A stretch of DNA of 64,000 bases from Hyphomicrobiales bacterium (GCA_016185245.1 JACPNZ010000003.1:1-64000), one strand, 5' to 3'. Numbered from the stretch's first letter, positions 34,377 through 47,245 are shown. Translations and numbers: made by a program. Notes: a model not told the origin generated them from the letters alone.

Positions 34377-35492
34377 TTATCGGCGGGCGGGATCGAAGGG
34401 CTTGAAGTGCTTCGAAAGCTTGAGGCCCTGACGCTGGTAGTTGGAGCCGATGCCCTGGCCGTAGACCCGCTCGGGCGCCTCGGTCAGCGGCTCATAGACC
34501 AGGCGGCCGATGATCTGGCCGTCCTCGAGGATGAAGGGCACCTCGTGGCTTCTGACTTCCAGCACGGCTTTCGTCCCCTCGCCCAGCCCTGAGCTGTGGC
34601 CAAAGCCCGGATCGAAGAAGCCGGCGTAATGGACGCGGAATTCGCCGACCAGCGGATTGAACGGCACCATCTCGGCAGCGAAAGCCGGTGGCACGCGAAC
34701 CGCCTCCTTGGACGCCAGGATGTAGAACTGGTCGGGATCGAGTACCAGCGAGCCCCGGCGCCAGATGGGTTCCCAGAAATCGGAAACCTCAAGGGCCGCC
34801 TTGCGGTCGACATCGATCAGGCCGGCGTGGCGCTTGGCCCGGAAGCCCACCGGCAAACCCGCATCGCCACCGGAAAGATCGACGGTCAGCGCCAGGCCGT
34901 TGTCGATATTGGCCTCGCCCGCCGAAATGAGACCCTCGCTGTCCTGCAGCTGCCGGATGATCGCATCGGAAGCAAGCGAAGCCCCGGCGCGGAAGCGGAT
35001 CTGCGACAGCCTGGAACCGGTACGCGCCAGGATCGAGAAGGTGCGCGGGCTGATCTCGGCATAGAGTGGGCCCTGATAGGCCTCCGGCACCGTGTCGAAT
35101 TCCTGGGCATAGTCGGTGATGACGCGGGTGAAGATGTCGAGGCGGCCGGTCGAGCTCTTGGGATTGGCGGCTGCCGATACACCCTTCGGCAGCGCCAGGC
35201 TTTCGAGCAGCGGCACGATATAGACGCAGCCCGTTTCCAGCACGGCGCCATCGGCGAGCGGCATGCGGTGCAGCGCCAGCTCGGCCAGCCGTTCGGCCAC
35301 TGTGGCCCGGGGACCCGGCAGGAACGAGGCCCTGACCCTGTAGACCCATTCGCCGAGCCTGAGATCGAGGCTCGCCGGTTGCACCTGGTCGGCATCGGCC
35401 GGCCGTGCCAGGCGGATATCGCCCCTGTCGCAAAAGTCTCGGATGGCGCGGGCCGGCAGGATGCCCTGCCGCATGTCGGTTCTCTGCGTCAT
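34377..35492 (-). CDS. dcd: dCTP deaminase, long alphaproteobacterial form
   Basis: 371 residues from ATG 35492. The frame stays open further upstream, but that part overlaps apaG on the other strand and lacks homology. dUTPase/dCTP-deaminase motifs occur twice, for example ANPKSSTGRLDIFTRVITDYAQEFD and GFFDPGFGHSSGLGEGTKAVLEVRSHEVPF, consistent with a duplicated domain about twice the length of the E. coli enzyme. It makes dUTP from dCTP for thymidylate synthesis. Confidence 0.85.
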   Translation of the reverse strand: MTQRTDMRQGILPARAIRDFCDRGDIRLARPADADQVQPASLDLRLGEWVYRVRASFLPGPRATVAERLAELALHRMPLADGAVLETGCVYIVPLLESLALPKGVSAAANPKSSTGRLDIFTRVITDYAQEFDTVPEAYQGPLYAEISPRTFSILARTGSRLSQIRFRAGASLASDAIIRQLQDSEGLISAGEANIDNGLALTVDLSGGDAGLPVGFRAKRHAGLIDVDRKAALEVSDFWEPIWRRGSLVLDPDQFYILASKEAVRVPPAFAAEMVPFNPLVGEFRVHYAGFFDPGFGHSSGLGEGTKAVLEVRSHEVPFILEDGQIIGRLVYEPLTEAPERVYGQGIGSNYQRQGLKLSKHFKPFDPARR

Positions 35493-35579
35493 GGGCTCTC
35501 TTGGCGGATTTTCCGGGGCCAACGCAAGGGAATGCTTTGGCCGGTGGAAAACCGTGGCGGTTTGGTTAAACTGGCCGCC

Positions 35580-35972
35580 ATGTACGAGCGCATCACCCGC
35601 GGCATCAAGATCGTCGTCCGACCGCAATTTCTCGACGGCCAGTCGAAGCCGGACGAGGGCCATTTCGTCTGGTCCTATACAATCACGGTGGAAAATCACA
35701 GCCGCGAGACGGTGACGCTGCGTACCCGCTACTGGCGGATCACCGATGCCCACGGGAAAGTTCAAGAGGTACGTGGCGCCGGTGTGGTCGGCGAGCAGCC
35801 GACGCTCAAGCCCGGCGACAGTTTCCGCTATACCTCGGGCTGCCCGCTCAAGACCTCGTCGGGCTTCATGGTCGGCGCCTACCAGATGCAGACGGCGGGG
35901 GGCGAATTGTTCAATGTCGAAATCCCCGCCTTTTCGCTCGACAGTCCGCACGAAAAGCAATCGATCAACTGA
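35580..35972 (+). CDS. apaG: ApaG domain protein
   Basis: 130 residues, full length for the family. YERITRGIKIVVRPQFLDGQS, YTITVENHSRETVTLRTRYWRITDAHGKVQEVRG and the glycine-rich QPTLKPGDSFRYTSGCPLKTSSGFMVGAYQM loop are diagnostic. It is a small fibronectin-III-like cytosolic protein, co-occurring with ApaH in other bacteria, whose biochemical role is not firmly known. It is divergent from dcd by 87 bases and five bases upstream of the deacetylase gene, so those two are probably co-transcribed. Confidence 0.92.
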   Translation: MYERITRGIKIVVRPQFLDGQSKPDEGHFVWSYTITVENHSRETVTLRTRYWRITDAHGKVQEVRGAGVVGEQPTLKPGDSFRYTSGCPLKTSSGFMVGAYQMQTAGGELFNVEIPAFSLDSPHEKQSIN

Positions 35973-35977
35973 GCCAC

Positions 35978-37135
35978 ATGAGCGGCCAATATTTCACCAC
36001 CGAAGCCATGCTCGCCCGCCTCGTCAGTTTCGACACGACGAGCCGGGATGGCAACATGCCGCTGATCGAGTTCGTCGAACACTATCTCGACGGCTGGGGC
36101 GTTCCCCATTTCCGCGTCGACTACGAGGCGGGAAAGAAGACCAACCTCTTCGCCACCATAGGTCCCGCCATCGCCGGCGGCATCGTGCTGTCTGGCCACA
36201 CCGATGTCGTTCCCGTCGATGGTCAGGCCTGGGCGAGCGACCCCTTCAGCCTCACCCAGCGCGCTGACCGGCTTTATGGCCGCGGCACCTGCGACATGAA
36301 GGGCTTCATTGCCGTAGCTCTCGCCATGGTGCCGCAATTCCGCGAAGCCGGGCTTGCAATCCCCATCCATCTGGCGCTGTCCTGCGACGAGGAGGTGGGC
36401 TGCAAGGGGGTAAGGCCACTGGTTGCCCATTTGCGCGATCATCTGCCGCGGCCCAGGGCCGCACTCATCGGCGAGCCCACCTCCATGCAGGTGGTGAACG
36501 CCCACAAGAGTGCCTTGACCTTCGCCACCGAAGTCACGGGCCACGAGGCCCATTCGAGCCTCACCCACCAGGGGGTCAATGCCATCATGGTGGCGGGCGA
36601 GCTCATCTCCGAACTCAGCCGCATCCGGCGCGAAGTGGAAGCCCGCGGCGATGCTTCGGGACGTTTCGATCCGCCCTACTCCACCGTGCATGTGGGCCTG
36701 ATCGAGGGTGGCACCGCCAAGAACATCATTCCGCGCCGCAGCACCTTCGCCTGGGAAACACGGCTTTTGCCCGATGCCGATCCCGACGAAGTGCCGCAGC
36801 GCTTCGCCAGTTTCTCGCGCAGCCTCGAGCCCGCCATGAAGGCCGTGGCACCTGACGCCGGCATTGCCACCGAATGCGTCAACCGGGTGCCGGCACTCGC
36901 CCCGGAATCGGATTCTCCCGCCGAGTACCTGGCGCTGCACTTGGCCTCCGCCAACGGCACGCACGCGGTATCCTATTGTACCGAGGCGGGCCTCTTCCAG
37001 CAGATCGGTATTCCCGCCGTCGTTTGCGGGCCGGGCTCGATCGAGCAGGCCCACAAGCCGGACGAATTCGTCGCAGTATCCGAACTGCGCAAATGCGAGG
37101 CGTTCATGCAGCGCCTGATCGCCCGCTGCCGGTAG
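35978..37135 (+). CDS. argE: M20-family deacetylase, acetylornithine deacetylase (ArgE) type
   Basis: 385 residues. Zinc-ligand motifs of the M20 family are [11 protein letters not shown] (His-x-Asp, about 71-81), RGTCDMKGF (bridging Asp), CDEEVGCKG (catalytic and ligand Glu) and a C-terminal [14 protein letters not shown] (His). The latter block is typical of ArgE/DapE. It would release acetate from N2-acetylornithine in arginine synthesis, fitting argD and argF elsewhere in the window. DapE or another N-acyl deacetylase is less likely. Confidence 0.85.
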   Translation: MSGQYFTTEAMLARLVSFDTTSRDGNMPLIEFVEHYLDGWGVPHFRVDYEAGKKTNLFATIGPAIAGGIVLSGHTDVVPVDGQAWASDPFSLTQRADRLYGRGTCDMKGFIAVALAMVPQFREAGLAIPIHLALSCDEEVGCKGVRPLVAHLRDHLPRPRAALIGEPTSMQVVNAHKSALTFATEVTGHEAHSSLTHQGVNAIMVAGELISELSRIRREVEARGDASGRFDPPYSTVHVGLIEGGTAKNIIPRRSTFAWETRLLPDADPDEVPQRFASFSRSLEPAMKAVAPDAGIATECVNRVPALAPESDSPAEYLALHLASANGTHAVSYCTEAGLFQQIGIPAVVCGPGSIEQAHKPDEFVAVSELRKCEAFMQRLIARCR

Positions 37136-37149
37136 AGAAAGGCACTCCC

Positions 37150-37686
37150 ATGCGCATCGATGCCATTGCAATCGGCAAGAACCCACCCGAGGAAGTCAAC
37201 GTTATCGTCGAGGTGCCGGTGGGCGGCGAGCCGATCAAGTACGAAATGGACAAGGAGGCGGGAACCCTGGTGGTCGACCGCTTTCTCTATACCTCGATGC
37301 GCTATCCGGGGAACTACGGCTTCATTCCCCATACCCTGTCGGGCGACGGCGACCCGTGCGATGTGCTGATCGCCAACCAGCGCGGCATCATTCCAGGTGC
37401 CGTCGTCTCATGCCGTCCGGTGGGGGTGCTCAAGATGCAGGACGAGGCCGGCGGCGATGAAAAGATCGTCGCCGTGCCGGTGCCAAGACTCACCCGCCGC
37501 TATGAGAACGTGCATGAATACACCGACCTGCCGGAGATCACCCGCCAGCAGATCGAGCACTTCTTCGAGCACTATAAGGACCTCGAGAAGGGCAAATGGG
37601 TCAAGCTTATCGGCTGGGGCGGCGCGGCCGAGGCCCGCCGCATGATCATCGAGGGAATCGAACGGGCCAAGGCAGCGAAGACGTAG
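37150..37686 (+). CDS. ppa: Inorganic pyrophosphatase, family I
   Basis: 178 residues from ATG 37150. The signature GDGDPCDVL (metal-binding aspartates, about 67-75) and YGFIPHTL are intact, with EIPVG-like [15 protein letters not shown] at the N-terminus and [15 protein letters not shown] at the end. It hydrolyses pyrophosphate in the cytosol. It starts 14 bases after the deacetylase stop. Confidence 0.95.
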   Translation: MRIDAIAIGKNPPEEVNVIVEVPVGGEPIKYEMDKEAGTLVVDRFLYTSMRYPGNYGFIPHTLSGDGDPCDVLIANQRGIIPGAVVSCRPVGVLKMQDEAGGDEKIVAVPVPRLTRRYENVHEYTDLPEITRQQIEHFFEHYKDLEKGKWVKLIGWGGAAEARRMIIEGIERAKAAKT

Positions 37687-38565
37687 CTACATCGCCGGCG
37701 TCGCAATACCCTTGATGGCGCAGGCGGCTTTGACCGTGTTGTGCAGCAAGCAGGCGATAGTCATTGGGCCGACGCCGCCGGGAACCGGAGTGATCGCGCC
37801 CGCCACCTTCTCGCAGGAGGCGAAATCGCAGTCGCCGACCAGTCTGGCCTTGCCATCGCGCTCGATCCTATTGATGCCGACATCGATGACGCAGGCTCCA
37901 GGCTTCAGCCAGTCGCCCTTGACCATCTCCGGCCGACCAACCGCGGCGATCACCAGATCGGCGCGGCGCACCACACCCGGCAGGTCCCTGGTCTTCGAGT
38001 GTGCGATGGTCACCGTGCAGTTCTCGGCCAGGAGAAGCTGGGCCACCGGCTTGCCGACAATGTTAGAACGGCCGATCACCACCGCCTCCAGCCCTTCCAG
38101 CTTACCGAGCGTATGTTTGGCCAGCATGACGGACCCCACCGGCGTGCAGGCAACCAGCGCCTCCTGCCCCGTCGACAGTCTGCCGACATTCACCACGTGG
38201 AAGCCGTCGACATCCTTGGCCGGATCGATGGCCGAGAGCACCTTGGCCGAGTCGATGTGCTTGGGCAACGGCAGTTGCACCAATATGCCGTGGCAGGCGG
38301 GATCCCGGTTGAGCTTTTCGACAAGCGCCAGGAGATCGGCCTCGGAAGTGGAGGCGGGCAGCCTGTGCTCCCAGGAATTCATGCCAACTTCGACGGTCTG
38401 CTTGGCCTTGTTCGCCACATAGACCCTGGAGGCCGGGTCCTCGCCCACCAGCACCACGGCAAGGCCGGGAGTGAAGCCATGCTTGGTCTTCAGCTCCTGA
38501 ACCGCTCCGGCAATCCGCCCCCTGAGGTCCTTGGCAAAGGCCTTTCCGTCAATCAGTTTCGCCAT
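37687..38565 (-). CDS. folD: Bifunctional methylenetetrahydrofolate dehydrogenase / cyclohydrolase
   Basis: 292 residues from ATG 38565; four codons further upstream are open but less likely. Conserved blocks are [21 protein letters not shown] with catalytic lysine in the Y-x-x-x-K region, [11 protein letters not shown] and [18 protein letters not shown] for NADP binding, and [17 protein letters not shown] at the C-terminus. It supplies one-carbon units. It overlaps the DUF167 gene upstream by 17 bases; convergent with ppa, with directly adjoining stops. Confidence 0.94.
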   Translation of the reverse strand: MAKLIDGKAFAKDLRGRIAGAVQELKTKHGFTPGLAVVLVGEDPASRVYVANKAKQTVEVGMNSWEHRLPASTSEADLLALVEKLNRDPACHGILVQLPLPKHIDSAKVLSAIDPAKDVDGFHVVNVGRLSTGQEALVACTPVGSVMLAKHTLGKLEGLEAVVIGRSNIVGKPVAQLLLAENCTVTIAHSKTRDLPGVVRRADLVIAAVGRPEMVKGDWLKPGACVIDVGINRIERDGKARLVGDCDFASCEKVAGAITPVPGGVGPMTIACLLHNTVKAACAIKGIATPAM

Positions 38566-38890
38566 CGTCTTTCCCAATCCGGTTTTCGAGTATGGCGATC
38601 AATGCCTGAAGCTTTTCGGCATTTCCAGAGACAAGAATAGTCTTGTGGCGATCGGTCTCGCCGGCAACGATCGACAGCGCCGACTTGGGCAGGCCCGCCG
38701 CCTTGGCCAGGATGGCAGTGACGGCGGCGTTGGCCTTGCCCTTGTCGGGAGGTGCCGCAACTTTCACCGCCAGCGACACCGCGCCATCGGCCGCCCGATG
38801 GAGACCGGCGATCCGGTCCTGGGAGGATTTCGGAGTGACCCGGACGGAAAGCAGGAGACCGCCCCGCCCGGGTCTCAGGGCAGCGGTCAC
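38549..38890 (-). CDS. DUF167 (YggU-like) protein
   Basis: 113 residues. [70 protein letters not shown] is the full DUF167 domain, a small cytosolic alpha/beta fold of unknown biochemical function. It usually sits with yggT, as here: four-base overlap with yggT upstream and 17-base overlap with folD downstream, so the three form one unit. Confidence 0.9.
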   Translation of the reverse strand: MTAALRPGRGGLLLSVRVTPKSSQDRIAGLHRAADGAVSLAVKVAAPPDKGKANAAVTAILAKAAGLPKSALSIVAGETDRHKTILVSGNAEKLQALIAILENRIGKDDGETD

Positions 38891-39180
38891 AGCACGCTGT
38901 AGGCGACGTAGACCACCAGATAGCGCACGAATTGCAGGCCGATGAGTAGAACGATGGGGGAAACGTCAATTCCACCCAGATCGGGCAGCAGGTTGCGGAT
39001 GGGCGCCAGCAGCGGCTCGGTCAGCCGCCGCAGCGCCATCGCCACCTGCCTGACATAGGGGTTCGACCCGTTAATGACGTTGAAGGCGATGAGCCAGCTC
39101 ATCACCACGGCGGCCAGCACGATCCAGAAATAGATATCGAGTACGGTGAGGATCAGCCAGAGAATCGGGTTCATCATCAT
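38887..39180 (-). CDS. yggT: YggT-family integral membrane protein
   Basis: 97 residues from the first of three consecutive ATGs (39180). Two hydrophobic segments, about 4-30 and 68-95, flank a polar loop with NPYVRQVAMALRRLTEPLLAPIRNLLP, the YggT signature (Pro-Ile-Arg near the second membrane span). It is an inner-membrane protein of poorly defined function, linked to osmotic or membrane maintenance in other bacteria. First gene of the yggT-DUF167-folD unit. Confidence 0.92.
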   Translation of the reverse strand: MMMNPILWLILTVLDIYFWIVLAAVVMSWLIAFNVINGSNPYVRQVAMALRRLTEPLLAPIRNLLPDLGGIDVSPIVLLIGLQFVRYLVVYVAYSVL

Positions 39181-39283
39181 TGCGGAAGCCCTGTTGAAAT
39201 CCCCCCTCATCTAGGGCCTGAAGCCCCGGCAAGCAAGCTTGACGCGCGGGCGCCCGGGCCTTAAGTACCGCCCGTTCCACCGG

Positions 39284-39359
39284 GGGGCAGTAGCTCAGTT
39301 GGGAGAGCGCGGCGTTCGCAATGCCGAGGTCAGGGGTTCGATCCCCCTCTGCTCCACCA
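39284..39359 (+). tRNA. tRNA-Ala (anticodon CGC)
   Basis: 76 bases including encoded CCA. Acceptor GGGGCAG/CTGCTCC contains the G3-U70 wobble that marks alanine tRNAs. Anticodon stem CGGCG/TGCCG encloses TTCGCAA (anticodon CGC). T-arm AGGGG-TTCGATC-CCCCT is complete. Confidence 0.94.
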
Positions 39360-39388
39360 CCACTATTGCCTAAACTGGAGACCGCGGC

Positions 39389-40900
39389 GTGACCTACGAT
39401 CTGGTGGTGATCGGCGGCGGCATCAACGGTTGCGGCATCGCCCGCGACGCGGCCGGCCGCGGTCTCAAGGTGTTTCTGGCCGAACGCGACGACCTCGCCT
39501 CGGGCACTTCCTCGGCCTCGACCAAGCTCATTCACGGGGGCCTGCGCTATCTCGAGCACTATGAGTTCCGCCTGGTGCGCGAGGCGCTGATCGAGCGCGA
39601 GGTGCTGTTGCGGGCAGCACCCCACATCATCCGGCCCTTGCGCTTCGTGTTGCCGCATCACAACGGCCTCAGGCCCTGGCCGCTGATCCGGCTGGGCCTG
39701 TTTCTCTACGACCATCTCGGCGGGCGCGACATATTGCCGGGAACGCGCAGCGTCGACCTGCGCCGCGACGAAACCGGCCGACCGCTCAAGGACCGGTTCG
39801 TGCGCGGCTACGAATATTCCGACTGCTGGGTCGAGGATGCCCGGCTGGTCGTTCTCAATGCCCGCGATGCGGTGGGTCGCGGTGCGGCGATCCGCACCCG
39901 CACCAGGGTGGTGCGGGCCCGTCGCGATGGTGAGGCCTGGGACGTGCGGCTTTCATCCGACGCCGGCGAGGAAACGGTGCGCGGCAAGGTTCTGGTCAAT
40001 GCCGCCGGTCCCTGGGTGAGCCAGGTCCTCGGCGAGGTGATCGGCCATAGTGCCCCCGACCGCATCCGCATGGTGAGGGGCAGTCATCTGGTGGTCGACC
40101 GGCTTTACGACCACGACCGCTGCTACATCTTCCAGAACGCCGACGGGCGCATCTGCTTTGCCATTCCCTACGAGCAGAATTTCACCCTGATCGGCACCAC
40201 CGACGAGGATCACCAGGGCGACCCGACGAACCCACGCATTTCCGCTGCCGAGACCGACTATCTCCTGGCGGCGGTGAGCGAATACTTCCGCACCCCGGTG
40301 ACGCGGGCACAGGTGCGCTGGTCCTATTCCGGCATCCGTCCGCTCTATGACGATGGCGCCAGCAAAGCCCAGGAGGCGACCCGCGATTATGTGCTCAAGC
40401 TCGATCCATTGCCGGGAGCAGCACCGCTGTTGTCGGTGTTCGGCGGCAAGATCACCACCTTCCGCAAGCTCGCCGAGGCGACGCTGGAAAAACTGGCACC
40501 CTTCTTCCCGCAGATGGGCAAGCCCTGGACCGTGTCGGCGGCGCTACCCGGCGGCGATTTTGCCTTTACCGAGATCGAGCCGCGCATTACCGAACTGGCC
40601 GGCACGTTTCCCTTCCTCACCCCCGCCAACGCGCGCCGCCTGTTCCGCGCCTATGGCACCGATGCCGCGCGCATCTGCGACGGCGCCAAGACCGCCGCCG
40701 ACATGGGACAGGCCTTCGGCCTACTCAGCGAACGCGAGATCGATCACCTGATTGCCAATGAATGGGCCCGCACCGCCGATGACATCCTGTGGCGGCGCTC
40801 CAAGCTCGGACTGCACCTTTCCGCCGCCGATCAGGAGAGCCTGCGCCGTCACATGGCGACGCGGGTGGGTTCGCCGGGTGCCGAGAACGCCAGAGGATAG
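39389..40900 (+). CDS. glpD: Glycerol-3-phosphate dehydrogenase, FAD-dependent
   Basis: 503 residues from GTG 39389 with CTGGAG upstream. The N-terminal FAD motif is VVIGGGINGCGIARDAAGRG (5-24). The GlpD blocks SGTSSASTKLIHGGLRYLEHYEFRLV and SGIRPLYDD and a C-terminal DAO_C domain are present. It oxidises glycerol 3-phosphate to dihydroxyacetone phosphate at the inner membrane. It is directly followed by glpK (three-base gap); no glpF or repressor is visible beside it. Confidence 0.94.
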   Translation: MTYDLVVIGGGINGCGIARDAAGRGLKVFLAERDDLASGTSSASTKLIHGGLRYLEHYEFRLVREALIEREVLLRAAPHIIRPLRFVLPHHNGLRPWPLIRLGLFLYDHLGGRDILPGTRSVDLRRDETGRPLKDRFVRGYEYSDCWVEDARLVVLNARDAVGRGAAIRTRTRVVRARRDGEAWDVRLSSDAGEETVRGKVLVNAAGPWVSQVLGEVIGHSAPDRIRMVRGSHLVVDRLYDHDRCYIFQNADGRICFAIPYEQNFTLIGTTDEDHQGDPTNPRISAAETDYLLAAVSEYFRTPVTRAQVRWSYSGIRPLYDDGASKAQEATRDYVLKLDPLPGAAPLLSVFGGKITTFRKLAEATLEKLAPFFPQMGKPWTVSAALPGGDFAFTEIEPRITELAGTFPFLTPANARRLFRAYGTDAARICDGAKTAADMGQAFGLLSEREIDHLIANEWARTADDILWRRSKLGLHLSAADQESLRRHMATRVGSPGAENARG

Positions 40901-40903
40901 ACT

Positions 40904-42391
40904 ATGCCGCCACTGATCCTTGCCATCGACCAGGGCACCACCTCGTCGCGCGCCATCGTCTTCGATACCAAGCTCAACCCGCGCGCCGTCAGCCAGAAGG
41001 AATTCAAGCAGCATTTCCCCAAGTCCGGCTGGGTCGAACACGATCCCGAGGACATCTGGGCCTCGGTTCTCGCCACGGTGCGCGGCGCGATCCGGAAGGC
41101 CAAGGCGAAGCCCGCCGACATTCGCGGCATCGGCATCACCAACCAGCGCGAGACCGTGGTGATCTGGGACCGCATGACCGGCAAGCCCATTCACCGGGCT
41201 ATCGTCTGGCAAGACAGGCGCACCGCCGAGATGTGCGCCTCCCTCAAGGCTCGGGGACTCGAGCCCATGTTGTCCGCCAAGACCGGGCTGCTGCTCGATC
41301 CCTATTTTTCCGGAACCAAGATCGCCTGGCTCCTCGATCAGGTGAAGGGGGCAAGGGCCCGGGCCGAGCGCGGCGAACTCTGTTTCGGCACCATCGACTG
41401 CTTCCTCATCTGGCGGCTGACCGGCGGCAAGGTCCATGCAACGGACGCCACCAACGCCTCGCGCACACTGCTCTACAACATTCACAGCGGAAGTTGGGAC
41501 GACGAGCTGCTGGCGGTGTTTGGCGTGCCGCGGGCGATGCTGCCGGAGGTCAAGGACTGCGCTGCCGACTTTGGCGTGACCGAAGCGCAACTGTTCGGCG
41601 TGAGCCTTCCGATCTGCGGTGTTGCCGGCGACCAGCAGGCGGCGACCATCGGCCAGGCCTGCTTCGAGCCGGGCATGATGAAGGCGACCTATGGCACCGG
41701 CTGCTTTGCCCTCCTCAACACCGGCAGCCAGGCCGTGCGCTCGCACAACCGCCTCCTCACCACCGTGGCCTATCAGCTCGACGGCCGCCGGACCTATGCC
41801 CTCGAAGGCGCCATCTTCATTGCCGGTGCGGCGGTACAGTGGCTGCGCGACGGCCTGAAGATCGTCAAGCGGGCGAGTGATACGGGAACGCTCGCCAAGT
41901 CCGCCGATCCGAACCAGCAGGTCTATCTGGTGCCGGCCTTCGTAGGGCTGGGCGCGCCCTACTGGCGGGCCGATGTGCGCGGCGCCCTGTTCGGGCTTAC
42001 CCGCGCCACTACGCCCCGGGAAATATCCCGCGCCGCCCTCGAGGCCGTCTGTTATCAGACCCGCGATCTGCTCGAAGCCATGCGCAAGGACTGGGGCTCG
42101 ACCGGCAAGGCCATTCTCCGGGTCGACGGCGGCATGACCGCCTCGGATTGGACCATGCAGTTCCTCGCCGACATCCTCGATGCAGCCGTCGACCGCCCGA
42201 AAGTCCTGGAAACCACAGCCATCGGCGCCGCCTATCTCGCGGGCCTCAGGGCCGGTCTCATGCCGCAGCCCGGCCAATTCGCCAAAGGCTGGAAGCGCGA
42301 CCGGCGTTTCACACCGCGCATGAAGGACGCCGAACGCTCGGCGAAATGCGCCGGCTGGGCCGATGCGGTCGAGCGCCTGCTGCAACAATAG
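40904..42391 (+). CDS. glpK: Glycerol kinase
   Basis: 495 residues. [16 protein letters not shown] (5-20) is the FGGY ATP/phosphate motif. [31 protein letters not shown], the [11 protein letters not shown] region and [18 protein letters not shown] near the C-terminus are all typical of GlpK. It phosphorylates glycerol for the GlpD step encoded just upstream. Full length and intact. Confidence 0.95.
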   Translation: MPPLILAIDQGTTSSRAIVFDTKLNPRAVSQKEFKQHFPKSGWVEHDPEDIWASVLATVRGAIRKAKAKPADIRGIGITNQRETVVIWDRMTGKPIHRAIVWQDRRTAEMCASLKARGLEPMLSAKTGLLLDPYFSGTKIAWLLDQVKGARARAERGELCFGTIDCFLIWRLTGGKVHATDATNASRTLLYNIHSGSWDDELLAVFGVPRAMLPEVKDCAADFGVTEAQLFGVSLPICGVAGDQQAATIGQACFEPGMMKATYGTGCFALLNTGSQAVRSHNRLLTTVAYQLDGRRTYALEGAIFIAGAAVQWLRDGLKIVKRASDTGTLAKSADPNQQVYLVPAFVGLGAPYWRADVRGALFGLTRATTPREISRAALEAVCYQTRDLLEAMRKDWGSTGKAILRVDGGMTASDWTMQFLADILDAAVDRPKVLETTAIGAAYLAGLRAGLMPQPGQFAKGWKRDRRFTPRMKDAERSAKCAGWADAVERLLQQ

Positions 42392-42488
42392 CCCGCGACC
42401 TCGTCCGGCCTGTGATCTTGCCAATGGCGTCAACTTGCGCCAACCTCGTTGTGATGCCGGATCGGGCATCGGGTGGAGAAACGGTCTC

Positions 42489-42989
42489 ATGCGCAAGTTT
42501 CAGGAAGGTGCCACCATGCAGGTGGCGGTCATCGTCCGCGACATGGAGGCAGCCCTTCGGCGCCATTGGGATCAATGCCGGATCGGCCCGTGGGACATCT
42601 ATACTTTCGCGCCGGGAAAAGTGCAGAATTATATCTACCGCGGTAAGCCGGCCAATCACACCTGCCTGATCGCCGTCGCATGGAGCGGCGACACCCAGCT
42701 CGAGTTGATCCAGCCGCTCACTGGCTACAGTATCTATGACGAACACCTGGAGCGCCACGGCGAGGGGCTGCACCACATCAAGCTCTACTATTCCGACTGT
42801 CAAAAGGCCATCGCCGGCTACGCCAAACGCGGCTATCCGGTGATTCAGTGCGGCCGTTTCGATGAGGACGAACACTACTATCTGGAGACCGAAAAGGACT
42901 TCGGCTATATCGTCGAACTCGGCAACGCCGGCCACATCCGATCTGCCGAGAGGCGGTATCCGCCGGCAGAAGCCGGCGGTGGCGTTTAG
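42489..42989 (+). CDS. VOC-family (glyoxalase/methylmalonyl-CoA epimerase-like) protein
   Basis: 166 residues from ATG 42489; a second ATG nine codons on is also possible. QVAVIVRDMEAALRRHWDQCRIGPWDIY, LELIQPLTGYSIYDEHLERHGEGLHHIKLYY and YLETEKDFGYIVELGN form paired beta-alpha-beta-beta-beta units, with metal-ligand candidates His at GLHHIK and Glu in VELGN. Substrate unknown. It overlaps the convergent cueR stop by four bases and has no clear functional link to its neighbours. Confidence 0.75.
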   Translation: MRKFQEGATMQVAVIVRDMEAALRRHWDQCRIGPWDIYTFAPGKVQNYIYRGKPANHTCLIAVAWSGDTQLELIQPLTGYSIYDEHLERHGEGLHHIKLYYSDCQKAIAGYAKRGYPVIQCGRFDEDEHYYLETEKDFGYIVELGNAGHIRSAERRYPPAEAGGGV

Positions 42990-43384
42990 CCCTCGCCGTC
43001 GCCGGCAAGGTCGCGCAGGATCGGGCAATGGGGCCGGCTATCGCCGTCGCAGGCGGCGGCAAGATGCTTGAGAGTGTCGCGCAAGGCTTGCATGCGGGCG
43101 ATTTGCGCTTCCAGTTCGGCAATGCGCTCCGAGGCCAGCCGCTTCACCTCGCGGCTGGGGCGCCTTTGGTCATTCCACAAGCGCAGGAGATCGCGGATGC
43201 GCTCGGTCGAGAACCCGAGTTCGCGGGCGCGGAGGACAAAGCGCAGCCGGTGCACATCGGATTCGTCATAGAGCCGGTACCCACTATCTTTGCGTACAGC
43301 CGAGGGAATGAGACCGATATCCTCATAGTAGCGTATCATTTTTGCCGTTACGCCGGATGCGGCGGAAGCTTCACCGATCTGCAT
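42986..43384 (-). CDS. cueR: Copper-responsive MerR-family activator
   Basis: 132 residues. N-terminal winged helix (MQIGEASAASGVTAKMIRYYEDIGLI), long dimerisation helix and the metal-binding loop with C112 and C120 in ACDGDSRPHCPI. The C-x7-C spacing is the CueR/HmrR signature for Cu(I), Ag(I) or Au(I). It is divergent from the copper ATPase gene, whose promoter contains a matching dyad, so it should switch on copper export. Confidence 0.9.
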   Translation of the reverse strand: MQIGEASAASGVTAKMIRYYEDIGLIPSAVRKDSGYRLYDESDVHRLRFVLRARELGFSTERIRDLLRLWNDQRRPSREVKRLASERIAELEAQIARMQALRDTLKHLAAACDGDSRPHCPILRDLAGDGEG

Positions 43385-43411
43385 CTGGGATTGCCTCAGA
43401 ATTGCCGCTTG

Positions 43412-43432
43412 ACCTTCCTACCGTTGGAAGGT
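43412..43432 (+). promoter_or_regulatory. CueR-type operator in the copper ATPase promoter
   Basis: ACCTTCC-N7-GGAAGGT is a perfect dyad. It overlaps a TTGACC -35-like hexamer (43409-43414) and lies before a TTTATGT -10-like sequence (43432-43438), giving the over-long spacer expected for MerR-type activation by DNA distortion. It sits between cueR and copA. Confidence 0.8.
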
Positions 43433-43478
43433 TTATGTGAGATGCCACCGCAAGGATTGCTTGTCCAGGAGAAATTAG

Positions 43479-46022
<2,544 letters not shown>

Positions 46023-46073
46023 GTTGCGGGCAGAGGGCAGACATCCACGAACAAAGCTTGCCACCGAAACGCG

Positions 46074-46107
46074 AAACCCCGCCAACTCATTGAGTTGACG
46101 GGGTTTT
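46074..46107. terminator. Bidirectional rho-independent terminator
   Basis: AAACCCCG-cCAACTC / GAGTTG-aCGGGGTTTTT is a 13-14 base stem with a short ATT loop. T-runs on the plus strand serve copA, and TTT on the minus strand serves tRNA-fMet. It lies 50 bases after the copA stop and ends directly at the tRNA 3' end. Confidence 0.85.
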
Positions 46108-46184
<77 letters not shown>

Positions 46185-46335
46185 TCATGGATGAGGTGGC
46201 TATGTAGCAACCGAGCGGCGGAAAGGGAACCCCCAATTCGGGTTTTGTTTTGGGCTGCGGCGATATCGCCGCACTCGTTGATTGTGACGGCGGAAGCCGC
46301 CATGGTCACGCCCCGTTCAAGGGGAGTTCCAAATC

Positions 46336-47220
46336 ATGTCCGCCATTCGTGCCGACCGGCCGGCGGGCGAGGCGATCCGCGCGCTCGCACGCAAGACCCT
46401 GACGGGTCTGGCGCATGATCTGGCGACCGCAGAGGCGGGTGGCGAGGTCCATGGCGCCCGCAAGCGCCTCAAGTTCCTGCGCGGGCTCATCCGTCTGGTG
46501 GCCCCTTGCCTTGGCAAGAAAACGGTCGCCGAGGCCAACGGTCTGCTGCGGGCGGCGGCCGATGCGCTCGCCGGCCCCCGGCGCGCCGCCGCCCTCCAGG
46601 AGACGGTGGCGAAACTGCTCCGGGACGACCCCGCCCTCGCCCCGGCACTTTCCGAATTGGCCAACCTTGCCGCCGCCGCCCATCGCGATGACGCGGCGCC
46701 CGCGGCGGTGCGCGAGGCCTGTGCTCTGGCGCTCGCCAATGCCGAGAAGCTCCGCGCCCAACTCGGCCGCTGGCCCCTTGCCCGAAGGGACATCGGCCTC
46801 TTCCTCGAAGGGCTGGGAGATACCTATGGCCGGGCCCGCCGGAAACTCCGCAAAGCCTTCGCCGCCGAGGACCTCGTCCTCCTGCACGAGGCCCGCAAGT
46901 CGGTCATTCATCACCTGCACCAGCTGCAGATGCTGAAGCCGCTGTGGCCCGACCTCATCAAGGTGTGGACGGCAGAACTGCTGGACCTGCGTGAAGACCT
47001 CGGCGACCTCAACGATCTCGAAGAGCTTCGCCGACTTGCCGAAGCCGATCCCGGCGGGTTTACCACCCCCGCCTATCGCGACCAGACGCTCGCCGCCATT
47101 GCCGGGAGGCGGCGCAAGCTGCTGCGCCAGGCGGCAGCCCGCCACCGGCACCTTTTTGCCGAAAAGCCTACGGCCTTGACCCGGCGCATCGGCGCCATGT
47201 GGCAGCCCCTGCTCGACTGA
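46336..47220 (+). CDS. CHAD domain protein
   Basis: 294 residues. VHGARKRLKFLRGLIRLV (about 38-56) and a second helical copy LHEARKSVIHHLHQLQML (about 183-200) with conserved His-x2-Arg-Lys are the hallmarks of CHAD, an all-helical domain with basic surfaces that binds polyphosphate in characterised members. No CYTH triphosphatase domain is attached. It may associate with polyphosphate granules; the phosphate regulon about 8 kb away is not evidence of a direct link. Confidence 0.85.
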   Translation: MSAIRADRPAGEAIRALARKTLTGLAHDLATAEAGGEVHGARKRLKFLRGLIRLVAPCLGKKTVAEANGLLRAAADALAGPRRAAALQETVAKLLRDDPALAPALSELANLAAAAHRDDAAPAAVREACALALANAEKLRAQLGRWPLARRDIGLFLEGLGDTYGRARRKLRKAFAAEDLVLLHEARKSVIHHLHQLQMLKPLWPDLIKVWTAELLDLREDLGDLNDLEELRRLAEADPGGFTTPAYRDQTLAAIAGRRRKLLRQAAARHRHLFAEKPTALTRRIGAMWQPLLD

Positions 47221-47245
47221 GCTCCGCCGCTTCTATCGCGCCGGT

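Noticed and set aside
35493-35960. N-terminal extension of the dCTP deaminase frame
   Set aside because: It lies antisense to apaG and shows no family similarity; the deaminase starts at 35492.
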